64,000 bases of DNA from Paraphaeosphaeria minitans (lineage: Eukaryota > Ascomycota > Dothideomycetes > Pleosporales > Didymosphaeriaceae): positions 1-64,000 of the forward strand of contig WJXW01000011.1 of NCBI GenBank assembly GCA_015832175.1, in the 5' to 3' direction. The notes below the pieces were generated by a model. It was not told where the DNA came from, searched no databases, and saw only the letters and a list, made by a program, of their open reading frames with translations. Shown piece by piece: positions 21,901 through 33,099 of the stretch; position 1 is the first letter of the stretch, and every line of letters starts with the position of its first letter. Made by a program: the position numbers and the translations under genes.

Positions 21901-22372
21901 CTGCTACCATGTCCTAAGAACTATTATCTAAATAGTCCTATATTAGCGCCTATTCCTTTTAGGGGGAGCTAATAAACTACTTATTAGCCTAAAGCTTATA
22001 ATTTATTATAACCTTCTAGGCCCTAAACTATGTCTTTAAGCCCCTAAACTTAGTTAGGCTTAAGAGCGGTTTACGCTATAGGATTAGCTAGTCTATACTA
22101 GTAAATAGGGATCTGCCCCCTATAGTAGAGGTGGATAAGCCTAGGGTAGTGCTAGTATAGGCCTATTAGTGTATAAAGAGCTTGCGCAGCTCTTTATTCT
22201 AGAGTTATAGTGTTTATATAGTAGAGTAGTCTTTGTCTCTAGTAGTAATTAAGTTCTGTAGTTATTCTACTAACTTAGCGATATTAGAGGTATTTATTAG
22301 TAGGTTATTCTAAACTCTATTACATTTCTTTATTCTTTTAAATAACTCTTTTCTAGAAGACCTAGAATTTAA
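18930..22372 (-). pseudogene. C1 gag-pol remnant
   Basis: Minus-strand Ty3/gypsy gag-pol with RIP stops. A CCHC zinc knuckle is recognisable at 21311-21352 as CTYCSKPNYIAKVY, with the His and last Cys mutated to Tyr (C/H to Y is the RIP outcome). The RT box reads YLDN at 19941-19952 (YLDD ancestor). RNase H lies near 19200-19430 and the sequence stops at the A1 junction. Confidence 0.8.
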
Positions 22373-22565
22373 TATTATAGGCTAGCCTTAGAGAGTAAAC
22401 AGAACTATAAGTGCTAAAATATAAAGGATAAATTCTAGGTATTAAGTCTCTATAGGGGGGTGTGCTGCTTATAAGAAGAGTTTTCCTTAGTAGGTCTACT
22501 TTTTTAGGGCAGTTCCTTTCCTTAAGATCCTTCTAAAGGCTAGGGCTATGCCCTAGCCCATTACA
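22373..22565 (-). repeat. 5' LTR of gypsy C1
   Basis: 193 bp, the same length as both C2 LTRs. The right end reads GCCCATTACA (TG...CA type). A possible self-priming site, ACCTAGAATTTA, lies immediately left of the LTR on the plus strand and is complementary to a segment inside it. Confidence 0.85.
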
Positions 22566-23240
22566 CTCTTAGCCTATAAAATAGAGGTATCTTATCTACT
22601 TCTTCTTTATAAAAAAAAGGCTAGAGGTCTTAAAATGCCTCTATAAGTACTACTTTTAGGTTGAGTTTTAGTTTCTTAGTAAGGGTTTTCTAGATATTAT
22701 ATGGGAAGGTAGTAAAAACCTATACACTATTCTCCCCCCTTTTATTCCTATAGTTTAGGACTAGAAAGGCAACTTTATTAACTTCTCTAGGTTTATTTAG
22801 TAGTGCGTAATTTTTATAGTTCTAAATTCTAGTGGTTAATTATCTAATCTAGATAAACTTCTTATTTAGATTTAGCTAAACTTAGTTCTTTTTATATTTC
22901 TAGTAATTCTAGAATAATATTATAAGCGCTATTATTTAGTGTAATAGGTAACTATAGTATCTCTTTATATCTATTTATATTTATAAATACCTAAACTGCG
23001 TTTTTTACGTGTAGCTTAGCACTACTAATACTAATTTTTTAATCTTAGTGTGTTAGGTAGGTGCGCTATAGGCGTGCTTTTATACTAGTTTTTCTAATAT
23101 AAAACTAAAAGTTAGGCACCCTAAATTATTTTTCATAGAAGTAAATATAATGTTATTAATAAGAAAGTGTACTATAACTAAAGTTAAATCTAGCTATAAC
23201 TTTTTAAAGTTATAAAAACTATACTAATTATTACCTACGT
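22566..23240. other. AT-rich flank of C1, no recognisable gene
   Basis: RIP-mutated sequence between the right end of C1 and the GC-normal island. It must be the target into which C1 inserted. No open frame, repeat or RNA gene could be supported. Confidence 0.6.
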
Positions 23241-24828
23241 GCTCCTCCTAGAAGCGGAACTATTTTTAAGTTCGCAGATTGCCTACGGTTTTAGAGATAA
23301 CTAGGGCAACAGACAATCGCTATTACAGACGTCGCGCATTTTAGTACGTAGTAGAGACTAGCATTGGTTAGTGAAATAATTCATAGGTTCAAGAGGTCTA
23401 TAGCTAGTACTACAGTTATACGCTATTATTGTTCGCTCAGGGGACTAGAGAGAATTTACGTTAAAGGTTAAAAGGGAGGGTGCAGAGTTGGGACTATTTT
23501 GGTGCCGCTAGTCTTGGTATAAAGCTTCTAGGCTGGCATAGTAGGTTTAAAACTACAACCTACATCCTATTGGCCAGGCTAACTGGACCAGCTTGATATG
23601 ATTCGGCCAATTAGCAAGCGATTTCTGGCAATCTAGAGGCGGACGTATCCACACTATAACCACACCTAGTCATCGCATGAACACGGCTATCAGTCCACCG
23701 CCCATCTTTGTGCAAGAGATCCTCCACTTAGAGATGGAGGAAACTGCTTAGTGCAGCTGTCGCAGAATGTAACGTGGGCTAAGGTAGCTACTCCTACGCG
23801 AATTACAAGCACAAAGCGCTTGGCGACACCGCGATCCGATAAGGCACAGCAATGAGGAATCGGCATTAACAATGAGGTATCCTGCTAATAGGGCATATTG
23901 GGCCAGTAGCGCGCAGCTTCGCACCTAGGTCGTTAGCACACGGGCTGAGCCTCCAACCGCAATTATGTGTAGAAAGGGTTGCAGGACGCTCTGATGGCAG
24001 AGTCCTTAGGTTGTGAAGGCGCTAGAAATCGCCCTCTAATTCGCTGACAAGTTCGCTAAGAGTAAGCCGACTAGCTGGCTGAAACGCGCCCTTCTGCGGG
24101 AACTAAAATAGGCTCTATGGCTAGCCAGTCCCAGCCATCACGGGCATATAACAATGTGATTGTGAGGGTTCGTCTGCGATCTGATTCAGCGGCGATGCTC
24201 GAGCAACAAATAGCAATAGTACTATCCTATTTGGGATCGAGACTAGAACAAGACATAGCACAAAGAAGGAAACATACAGTCATTCTGCTTAATACCACTG
24301 CTTGTCGCGCGCTTACTGTGACCAGCCAGCATCGATCATATCTATGTAATGCTACAGCCTTTCCCGACAACACAAGGATGGTCAACAGTTATGAAGATTC
24401 ATGGCAGATTCCTGTGACCACAAGTATATAGCTCGAGCCCTTTGGCGCCGGCGACTGGCGCTTCTTTTGGGCGGCTGACCGCGCTCGAGTAAGAACCATG
24501 GCAATGGGAAATGGAGGGATGATGTCGCGGGAATATTGGATGACCAGACTTTTTTTGCCGCCAGATTCAGGGACGGGCAGCTCGCAGTGGCTGATTGGGT
24601 GGGAGAGCCCCGAATTGTCCACGGGAAACACCCCAGGCACCTTTTTGAATGTCCATGTACAAGTACCTGCCAGACGATCATGAGACCAGGTGTCCTTCAT
24701 ATGTATTTAAAGCCATTCTTTGCCCAGACAATGGCTTCTATTATCCAAGTTTTAACCATAATAACGAATCATCCGCTATAATTCACTCTTAACCCAGCCC
24801 TCAATCCGCGTTATTTACAACCTCTAGC
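23241..24828. other. Left part of GC-normal island, no convincing gene
   Basis: Base composition becomes ordinary and CpA/TpG return within about 50 bp. Short open frames exist (plus 24117-24431, 104 codons; minus 24389-24700, 103 codons), but they overlap, lack recognisable domains and have no splice-supported extension. A TATTTAAA at 24702-24709, about 120 bp before the next gene's ATG, could be its TATA element. Confidence 0.5.
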
Positions 24829-25179
24829 ATGGCCAATAAGGTGATTAGTAGTTCCACAATCAAGACGGTCATGAACGGTGGTCGGTCCATCACTGTCAAA
24901 TATGCGACTGAGACCGATTCGTGGAAGCGACATAATCTCGCAACGGACACGCAAGACAAATTCGCCAAAGCCATGGAAAAAGCTAATGTGCCCGCTGGTG
25001 CCACGACAGCCATCATGACGTGAGTTACTCCATTGTGTACTTATAGACAGACATAAAATATTGACCTAGAACTCAGCGAGACCGAACATCCCAGCAAGAA
25101 AGATTCTTATCCCCACTTCACCACTGTCTATCAGGATGACAACGGAAAGCACATCACTACCAAGCATGTCTCCCCTTAG
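24829..25179 (+). CDS. Small 97-residue protein of unknown function, one intron
   Basis: Exon 1 is 24829-25019, the intron 25020-25076 (57 bp, GTGAGT ... ACTCAG) and exon 2 25077-25179, giving 97 residues and a TAG stop. The ATG context (TCTAGCATGG) is acceptable. Without splicing the frame stops one codon after the GT. With it, the reading continues as hydrophilic sequence rich in Thr, Lys, His and Asp and ending KHVSP. There is no signal peptide or membrane segment. The N-terminal half has an alternating beta-like pattern (SITVKYATETDSWKRHN). I cannot name a family. The minisatellite begins 41 bp after the stop. An alternative acceptor 14 bp earlier shifts the frame and gives a less plausible product. 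Confidence 0.7.
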
Positions 25180-25220
25180 TAGACATGCACCATACCCGTG
25201 AGAGTGTACAACGTCGGGGA

Positions 25221-25819
25221 GTCGGAGAGATACGGGCGGAGTGTGATAGTTGGACAGATGCGGGAGCGAAGTTGTTTTTGTCGGAGAGATACGGGCGGAG
25301 TGTGATAGTTGGACAGATGCGGGAGCGAAGTTGTTTTTGTCGGAGAGATACGGGCGGAGTGTGATAGTTGGACAGATGCGGGAGCGAAGTTGTTTTTGTC
25401 GGAGAGATACGGGCGGAGTGTGATAGTTGGACAGATGCGGGAGCGAAGTTGTTTTTGTCGGAGAGATACGGGCGGAGTGTGATAGTTGGACAGATGCGGG
25501 AGCGAAGTTGTTTTTGTCGGAGAGATACGGGCGGAGTGTGATAGTTGGACAGATGCGGGAGCGAAGTTGTTTTTGTCGGAGAGATACGGGCGGAGTGTGA
25601 TAGTTGGACAGATGCGGGAGCGAAGTTGTTTTTGTCGGAGAGATACGGGCGGAGTGTGATAGTTGGACAGATGCGGGAGCGAAGTTGTTTTTGTCGGAGA
25701 GATACGGGCGGAGTGTGATAGTTGGACAGATGCGGGAGCGAAGTTGTTTTTGTCGGAGAGATACGGGCGGAATGTGATAGTTGGACAGATGCGGGAGCGA
25801 AGTTGTTTTTGTCGGAGAG
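25221..25819. repeat. 59-bp minisatellite, 10 copies plus partial unit
   Basis: The unit starts GTCGGAGAGATACGGGCGGA and ends GTTGTTTTT. Starts fall at 25221, 25280, 25339 and so on every 59 bp to 25811, where only GTCGGAGAG remains. The copies are identical except for one G-to-A in copy 10. The unit length is not a multiple of three, so it is not an in-frame coding repeat. The unit is GC-rich and shows no RIP although it is repeated DNA. Confidence 0.97.
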
Positions 25820-26231
25820 TGCCTTAGAACTGCAGTGAGCTAACGTACCTAGGTAATCAACACATTTTTATATAGCAATGGCGTTCCATGAAATTGCTTG
25901 CAACAATTCGATGTCAAGCGGGATTACCACCGATTGGGCGGCACACTCCGGGGCTCCTCCTTATCAACGCTGGCGCTCGCACCCGCAGTCGCTCCTTCTT
26001 GTGGTCGCAATCGTGGTCGCAATCGCTTCAATTAGGTAGGCTGCGCAGTTTAAGGGCTGTCAGCCACGGCCCTTTTGTCGGTTAGAATTAAATCCGAAGG
26101 CCGGCTGACATAAGCCAGAGTTTCCACCGACGTCCGAGAGTGACTAAACGGGCAGCGCCGCCACCCCCAATGCTAGTTCGCAAAACATCATTTTTGCATC
26201 GTGCTTTCCCAGTCGACCCGTTTCTTCTTTA
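25820..26231. other. Spacer between minisatellite and kinase gene
   Basis: GC-normal, no convincing gene. A 12-bp unit GTGGTCGCAATC is directly duplicated at 26001-26024. A 65-codon frame at 25888-26085 has no recognisable content. The region presumably holds the kinase promoter; no clear TATA box was found. Confidence 0.5.
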
Positions 26232-27434
26232 ATGCCTCTCAATCGTCTTGCCTGTCATACACCCTTCAGTCGGCTTGCCTACCGTACAAGCATCAGAATG
26301 GCGTCCACAATAGTGGGCAAATCCGGTCGCGTGTACGTTCAAGACAAGGTTCTCCAGAGCCATCGCGAGGACCATAAGCTGAGCGTCTTCAAAGCCAAGT
26401 ACGTTTCAAACTCCATGCCCTTCTTACAGTTTAGCCATATATCTGACCCGTTTGACTCAGGTCCGGGAATGAGTCTTTTGTCTTTAAGCGCGTACCTGGG
26501 TCGTTCTACGATCTGTCCCTACGCCTCGCAGCCGAGTTTGCAGGCTCCCGTCGGCTTCGAATGCACATCGATTGCAACCAAGAGGAAGGCATTCTAGTTT
26601 ATCCTTATTTCAACGATACCCTACTTGCCTTGATTCAGGAAGATCGGGACTTTCCTCTGGCGGAACGAAAGAAAATCTTGCGACGTGCAGGAGAGGCAAT
26701 TCAAGAACTTCATGGCAAAGACTGGATCCACATCGGTACACTCTCCGTAATCTAGAAATTATTGTCATTCAAGACTAACTAATCTATCTATCTTGGCAGA
26801 TGTAAAGCCTGATAATATTCTGGTTAATTGGACTTGCGACAAAGAAGGTAACAAAACAGTCACGGATGTGGCGCTGGGTGATTTTGATATCGCTTTCAAG
26901 TCGGAAGGTGGAGAGCCACGTCAGACCCCTTATGCAATAGGGAATGTGATGTGGCGAAGCCCAGAAGGACAGACCGGAAAGGGCGTGACGAAGGCGTCAG
27001 ACTTGTTCTCGTTTGGACTAGTGGTAAGTGAGCCATGTTCATGTGCAAGGTTTCATGCTAAGCTCTGTTTACAGTGCATATATGCTATGGGGGGTGGGGA
27101 GTTCCTGCTCTTAAACGATTACCAGGAGCTAGCAAGGCGAGGTATAAGGCCGGAACAAGAGATCCTGATTCGACACTTTTCCTATTTTGGGCCAGTTCCT
27201 GAAGGGCTCCTCAAACAAGTCAATAGTGAAGATTGGTGTAATGCTCTGAGGGGAGCGTCAGAAATAGCTGAGGAGGCAGTCAAGGAACAGCCTGAACTTA
27301 GATTCGAGCGATGGGGGGAGGAGCTTGGTCCTGAGGCACAGAACATGATATCTGGGATGACAAACCCTGACCCTACGGCCAGAACAACGATAGACCAAGT
27401 CTTGGCGCATCGATGGTGGCAGGAGGCGACTTAA
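26232..27434 (+). CDS. Protein-kinase-like protein, 341 residues, three introns
   Basis: Exons are 26232-26398, 26461-26735, 26800-27023 and 27075-27434. The introns are 62, 64 and 51 bp with GT...AG ends and a clear branch site (GACTAACTAAT) in intron 2. The product has kinase landmarks: FVFKRV (candidate ATP-binding K65), HIDVKPDN at 146-153 (catalytic D148, K150, N153), DFD at 175-177 in place of DFG, WRSPE at 199-203 (APE position), SDLFSFGLV at 214-222 and a conserved-looking C-lobe ending near HRWW. There is no Gly-rich loop, and the HRD Arg is replaced. Ser/Thr specificity is inferred from VKPDN. The upstream ATG (26232) has a weak context and adds 22 residues with several Arg, which could be a mitochondrial leader. 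The ATG at 26298 has a strong context. Intron 3 is a multiple of three without a stop and could be retained. Confidence 0.82.
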
Positions 27435-28190
27435 CAGCTATCGGAGGTGGCTGCAAGCGTGGAAACAATAAGAAACTGAGAATTTGTGCCCCTAAGTCGG
27501 TATCATTGTACTAGTCGCTATCCGTTATCAGCTCGCTGTTGTATCCGAGGTTGAAATCAATTTCTTGAGCCACCGTCTAGACAGATACGGTCGAAAGGTC
27601 GCCAATGGTATGCTACTTGATTCTGCACCGTTCTTAACTCCCTTGATAACTTAGACAGGAGAAGAGGCCTCGATACCTACGGGAATCATCTTAAGCGATG
27701 TACCGCCCACATCATTCTAAGTTGATAAAGGCATGGCTTCAGGAAGTAGCAAAATATTCCCTAAGAAGCCAATTACAACTAACGCTGTCGCAATACTGCA
27801 TAATATGCCCGAATTCTAAAGTTTCTTAAAACACTATTCTTAAAGTAGTGTTGCCGCGTGAAGAGCTCTTAGCAATAAGATTAATATACGTATCTTATGC
27901 TAATTATTACGCAGAGAGGACTTCGCCATCTTCTATTATTACTCATAATAAAAGACGAACGCAGTGAGGAGAGAAGAATAAGCTTCTTACGGTAGAACTT
28001 TATACACTAGAGAAAACTTAGGGCTTAATTAGGACAGAAATACAGCGTTGTAATTAGGCTAGAAGCCTACTTTTACAAGCGCTAATTAGCTCCTAAAACC
28101 TAACGTAATAACGTTTTGCTAATTTTAAAGTAAATACACCTAATTATACTACTACATAGCCCCCTTTCTTTCGCACGTATAGGTAGGCTT
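27435..28190. other. Kinase downstream region grading into repeat DNA
   Basis: At 27500-27720 an exon-like stretch (reading VVSEVEINFLSHRLDRYGRKVAN) is followed by an intron-like gap and a second open stretch. It may be a relic of a host gene, but the splice choice is ambiguous and no family was recognised. GC-normal DNA fades into AT-rich, RIP-mutated DNA after about 27780. A 7-bp perfect inverted repeat (AACACTA/TAGTGTT) lies at 27830-27852. Confidence 0.4.
27935..28012. repeat. Dispersed repeat shared with the chromosome tip
   Basis: The reverse complement contains AAGAAGCTTATTCTTCTCTC followed by similar AT-rich sequence that matches about 345-410 with scattered substitutions, mostly C-to-T and G-to-A in the telomeric copy. 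This copy retains more CpA/TpG and so is the less mutated of the two. Confidence 0.65.
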
Positions 28191-28195
28191 AACTA

Positions 28196-28606
28196 TGTTA
28201 AATCTAAGAGGGTAGCTAGTCCTAAAGGGTTAAGGTTGGTTCTTAGGCAGGAGTACTTACGGAAGGTGGAAGGTCTTATTAATACAATAGTATCTTGCGA
28301 AGTGTAATAAGTCAATAATTTAGTCTGCTAGAATCCAAACAATAGATTAATAAATAGATTAAACACGAGTATAGAGAGCCCATCCTCGCGTTCCTATATA
28401 CTTTAAGCGATTAGTGGACTAATTACTCTAATTAAACTAATTAAGCACTAATTAGTTGCTTAGTATATTAAGTGCTTAGTCTAATTAGTTGTCTTGGCGC
28501 TCTAATTACACTAATTAGGTCATGTAACCTTTTGTGCTGTGCCACTCGAACAATAAATGTAGATATATATAAAGATCCTAGGAGGCCTAGCCTTTAGATC
28601 TTAACA
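28196..28606 (-). repeat. 3' LTR of B1 (U3 type gamma)
   Basis: 411 bp, TGTTAAATC...GATCTTAACA as written on the plus strand. On the element strand the U3 has several CTAATTAG-type repeats and inverted repeats. The TATA box (plus strand CTATATA, 28394-28400) lies 34 bases before GTGTTTAA (28359-28366), the predicted transcript start. R-U5 is shared with the alpha and beta LTRs. Confidence 0.93.
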
Positions 28607-28622
28607 TTATCCCCCTCCTTGC
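28607..28622 (-). promoter_or_regulatory. Polypurine tract of B1
   Basis: On the minus strand GCAAGGAGGGGGATAA abuts the 3' LTR. This is the expected plus-strand DNA primer and fixes the element's orientation. Confidence 0.85.
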
Positions 28623-28899
28623 TAGGATTTGTCCTTAAATTATGTAACTGTGTCTTATGTCTAGTTATAACTAGAGCTCGCCCTGCGTTATAAGTAGCGT
28701 TAGCTTACTTACATTATGCCCTAACAACCTTCTAAGTCTAGCACTACCTATTACTATTACCTAACTAATTTTATTAACTCCTTTAGCGAAGTTATAGTTA
28801 AAAAATACTTAATATATACAAAATATAACTATGTTTGCAAAATTTACGTTTAGTTTAGAAAATGTAGGGAATGTGTTTATTAAGGTTAACGTTATAATA

Positions 28900-29265
28900 T
28901 ACGCGTTTTAGAGTCCAAGTTTAAGCGTTTATTAGCAGAGAAAGAGAAATTGCGTGTGTAGATAAAAAAGTTAAGAGAAACGTAGGAGGCTGCGTTCAAG
29001 GCCTATAAGGAGGCGTTAAAGAAGTTATAGGTTATACGCGCGCACAAAGATTAGTTGCGTTAGTAAATAGACTTGCTAGATAAGCGTGCTAAGGATATAA
29101 TAGCAGTTAAGGAGAAGAATATTAAAAAGGCTAAATCTTGTAAGGCTGTTAATCTAGTAGTTGATAAGACTCCTTTAGGTCCCTTCTTGTCCCCTGCGAT
29201 ATAGAGCGCTTTTGAGGATTTCCTGTTAGAATTCTAGGATAATCTGGTGCCTTTACCGTCTTAGG
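28900..29265 (+). pseudogene. Antisense coiled-coil ORF in B1
   Basis: Opposite to pol, between chromodomain and 3' LTR, a plus-strand frame reads a Lys/Glu/Leu/Gln-rich coiled coil (KRLLAEKEKLRVQIKKLR at its start, KAYKEALKKLQ in the middle) followed by a Pro-containing tail. It has few RIP stops. It occupies the same position as the antisense ORFs of A1 and B2, although those carry the alpha U3. Function unknown. Confidence 0.5.
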
Positions 29266-29329
29266 TACAAATATTATTGTGTCGTGTAGGTTATTAGTGG
29301 AATTCTCTAATCTTTTGTTAATAGTTTCC

Positions 29330-32300
29330 TAGGTAGTTCTCTAGTTCCTAAGTGTTTTCGCTGTGTGGGTAACCTTTCTATTTAATAAGGTACGCGTTGT
29401 TATACTAATTATATTCTAGAATTCTTTTAACCTTAAATTTATTTTCTTCCTTAGTTCTGTAGTAGAAGGCGGTTCTAACTAGTGTATTAGGGTCTGCTAG
29501 TTCCAGTAGTAATACGTGGAATACTAGGTGTATCTTTACATCTGGCGGTAGTTCTAACTTGTAGTTTACTAGTAATATTTGCTCAGAAATGTAAAATAGT
29601 CCAACCTTAATGTAATCTAGTTTCTTGTGTTTTCTCTTCTAAGTTTAAAGGTTCTTTGTAAGCAGATATGCTTTATCCCCCTTCTTTAGCTAAAGTGCCA
29701 TTTTTTGTTTTTAATTTTAGTATAAAATTAATTACTACTAAGCTTTCTTAAGATTTTCTTAGAGTTGTTAGTGTATTTTCTTTATATTTTCTGCTATATC
29801 TATGGCTTCTTTTGCTTTAATTGTCGTAGGAAATCGTTGGTTAAAGAGATGTGGGTGTCTTCTGTAGTTTACATAGAATAGTGTATGTCCTAATACTGCT
29901 AATACTTTGTTATTATAGGCTAACTATGCTATAGGTAGTAATAAAACCTAGTTATTCTTCTAACTGTTGTAGTAGATGCGTAGGTACGTTTCTATAGTTT
30001 AGTTCGTACGTTCTGTCTGTCTGTCTGTTTATAGATAGTAAGCTGTTAATAGCTTTCGTTTTGTTCTAAGCAGTGCTATAAGTGTTGTCTAATAATTTAA
30101 CGTAAAGAGCTTATCTCTGTCGCTAATAATTATTTTTAGGATTCTGTAGTGTCTAATTAGTCTATCTAGGATAAGAAAGGCGAGTTTCTTTACTGTTATT
30201 CTTTTAAGACATGGAATGAGCTTGATATACTTAGTTAGTTAGTAGACTACTACCAGTATACTGTTGTATTTAATTCCTGTTGTTAGATCCTTAGAGTTTA
30301 GAATTCCTGTAACAAAATCTATAGCGATGTCTTCCTATAGTGCTATTAGTATTCTAATTACTTATATCTCTCTATATTTAAGATGTGTGCCGTGTTTATT
30401 TCTCTAGTATTCTATATATTTGCGGATGTAAGTTGTTATAGCTTCCTTAATTCCTTTAAAGGTGTAATTCCTTTAGATACGTTCTATTATTTTTGTAATG
30501 CCTAGGTGTCCGTATATAGGGTTATTGTGGTATTGTTGGATGATCTTGGTCTGTAGATGTTTCAGAACTTCTTAGTTAATTACCAAAAGTTAATTTAGTT
30601 CTGCTATTAGTTCTAGAGATCTATCTTTAGCTTTGCGAAGGATTGCGGAGAAGGTTTTTACCTTTTCTCCTGCCAGATTACTTTATTAGCTAAGAGCGTC
30701 TACTCTGCCATTTTCTTTTCTAGCTACATAGATGATTTTAAACTTATACTACCTAGTGGTTTACAACCATCTTTATTATTGTAGCGTAAGTTCTTTTATT
30801 ATCGTGAACCTTAGAAAGTTCTTGTAATCTATGTAGATTTCTAGCGTTAAGCAACTAAGTGCGTAGATCCTCTAGTGCTTTAAAGCTTTAACGATAGCGT
30901 AGAGTTCTTTATCGTGTACGTTGTATTGTGTTTTGGCGTCATTGAATTTGTATAAGTAATAGGCAATTAGGTGCTATTTGCTATTACATTCTTATTTAGC
31001 GCAGGCGCCTAGCGTAAGATCGCTAGCGTCTGTTTTAAAGCGCAGTGGTTCATCGCTTCTAAAATAAATAAAGATAAGTTCTATAATACATGTTGTCTTA
31101 AGGAGTTGGAATAACATTCCGCACTTGTTTGTCCATTTAAAGGGTACGTCCTTCTTTGTAAAATTTATTAAAGGTATTGTAACCTTTGTATAATCTTAGA
31201 TAAATTATTAATTAAATCTATAGAATTCTAAGAATTCTTAGATGTTCTTAGCTATCTTTAGTATCAGCTAGTTCTTAATGCATTTAACTTTACTTAGTGC
31301 CATCTTGATTCCTTCTATAGTAATAATGTGTCCTAGGAATTCGAGTTGTTTAACGTTAAACTTGCATTTCTTAAGTTTAATGCGAAGGCATGCTTTATCT
31401 AGTGCTTCTAGTACTGTCTATACATGCTTAGTGTAGTCTAATTCGTTTTTAGAAAAGACGAGGATATCGTCTATATACGCGATAACGAATATGTCTAGAT
31501 GTTCGTAGAGTACGTTGTTAATAAGTGCCATAAAAGCTACTAGTGCGTTTATAAGTCTAAAAGGCATAACCTTATATTTAAATAGTCTATAGCGTAATTA
31601 AAACGCTGTTTTCCATTCTTCACCTTTCTTAATTTATATAAGGTGGTAACCGTCTCTTAGATCTATTATCGTGAATATCTTAGCTTAAGATAGTTAATCT
31701 TGTAACTCTATAATATTTAGTAGTAGATATTGGTTCTTTATTATTATATTGTTAAGTTGTTAGTAGTTAACGCATAGTCTGTCTAATCCATCCTTTTTCT
31801 TAACAAATATAAAAGGGCTTACTGCTAGTAACTTTAATAGTTATATATATCCTTTCTTAAGGTTTGTCTTAATAAAATCACGTTCTTTAAGGAGTTCTTC
31901 TCCTGTCTTACTGTATAGTGGTCCAAAGGGTGGCGTCTTCCCTTCTTCTAGGTCTATTGTAAGATCCTAGGGTCGATGTTCTGGTAGGTTTGCTTTTCCT
32001 TCTTTTTCTATAAACATATGTGTCTATTTCCTGTACTCTCTTAGTAAGGTGAGGGGTGTACTATTGTCCTCCTTCTTGCACTTCTTAACCTAGTGGTTCC
32101 TGCCAGCGTCTGCTAAGGTGTATTTCTATTTTTTAACTATCTATTGCGGTATCATGTTATTAATAACTCTCTTATCTACTATTATTTTTGGTTAATGCAT
32201 AGGCTTTACTTACAATGCACAATTACAGCGTTTAAACGATATTTTCTTTATACCCTAGTTAATCTGCGGGTTGTGTATTGTTAACTAAGGTAATCCTAAG

Positions 32301-33060
32301 ACTAACTTATACTTAGATCCTAGTAAGACATCTAAGGTAAGTTCCTCTCTATGTTCTTAGACTATTATTATGGTAGTAACCTCCTAGTATATTTAAGGTG
32401 TCTTAGGCATCAGGGATCCATTCACGACATAAATAATATAGGGTACTTCTTTCTCTAACATTACAAGTCCTACTTATCTTACCGTCTAATAAGATATAAA
32501 GTTCCTTCCTACTTCTAAGTCTATAAGAGCTTAAGCCTGTATTCCTTTAAGCTATACTAGTAGCTTAACTAATACCGTGCTTACTGTAGCATTTAATTTA
32601 ATAAAGACGTCTTCTTGTCTAAGTTTAGGCCTAAAAAAGACATCTATTCGTATAGGTTATAGTTAAGTTCTAGTGCCTAATATGCGTTTCTAAGCATCCG
32701 CTTCTATTATTATTCTTAAGTACATGGCTTGTGTAAATTGTCTTCTTCTTCTTCCTGTAAGGATGTTCTTCTGTTTTTCCTCCCGCGGTCTTTACCGTTC
32801 CTATGTACTAGTTAAATTAGTAGCTCTGTTATTACTTCTTACGTAGGGCAGTTTGCAAAGCCGTCTAAATGTTTAGCCATATAGTAGTATTCGTAGTTTT
32901 AGTTTAGACACGTGTACTAGTACAGTTACATATAGTCTCTGTTAATAAGTATATTGCAGCATTCGTTGCCCTTTAGCGTAAGGTAAGGAAAGTATTTTAC
33001 TTATTATTTATCCTAGAGGTGTTTGTCGCAAGCTGCGATAGGGTAGTCCGTTCATATCTA
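29330..33060 (-). pseudogene. B1 pol: protease, RT, RNase H, integrase, chromodomain
   Basis: Minus-strand frame with stops only at former Gln/Trp codons. Protease active-site region (ALIDLG) near 32500-32540. RT from about 31950 to 31250 with an intact YIDD at 31466-31477 followed by ILVFSK. RNase H (TDASD ... KELYAIV) about 31090-30690. Integrase about 30660-29500. Chromodomain YLIK-stop-KGYPHSENT near 29338-29398, where the stop replaces the aromatic-cage Trp. Retrovirus-like polyprotein of a fungal chromovirus, inactivated by RIP. Confidence 0.88.
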
Positions 33061-33099
33061 TCTACAGCGTAGTTTCCTTCTAGGTTATTTCTTATTCTC

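Larger units (their letters stand above)
18918..22565 (-). mobile_element. Gypsy family C copy C1 (3' part missing, cut by A1)
   Basis: Collinear without net length change with 48346-51993 of the complete copy C2: both spans are 3,648 bp. It contains gag, pol through RNase H and the 5' LTR on the minus strand. The rest of the element (integrase and 3' LTR) should lie left of A1 but is absent, because A1 itself is truncated on that side. Confidence 0.87.

Noticed and set aside
23690..23872. 60-codon minus-strand frame
   Set aside because: Short, no domain or regulatory context; open by chance in GC-normal DNA.
24117..24700. Overlapping frames of 99-104 codons on both strands
   Set aside because: No domain, no splice-supported extension, and mutually overlapping; left as uncharacterised island DNA.
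25221..25819. Possible CRISPR array
   Set aside because: Units are contiguous with no spacers, in a eukaryotic context; it is a minisatellite.
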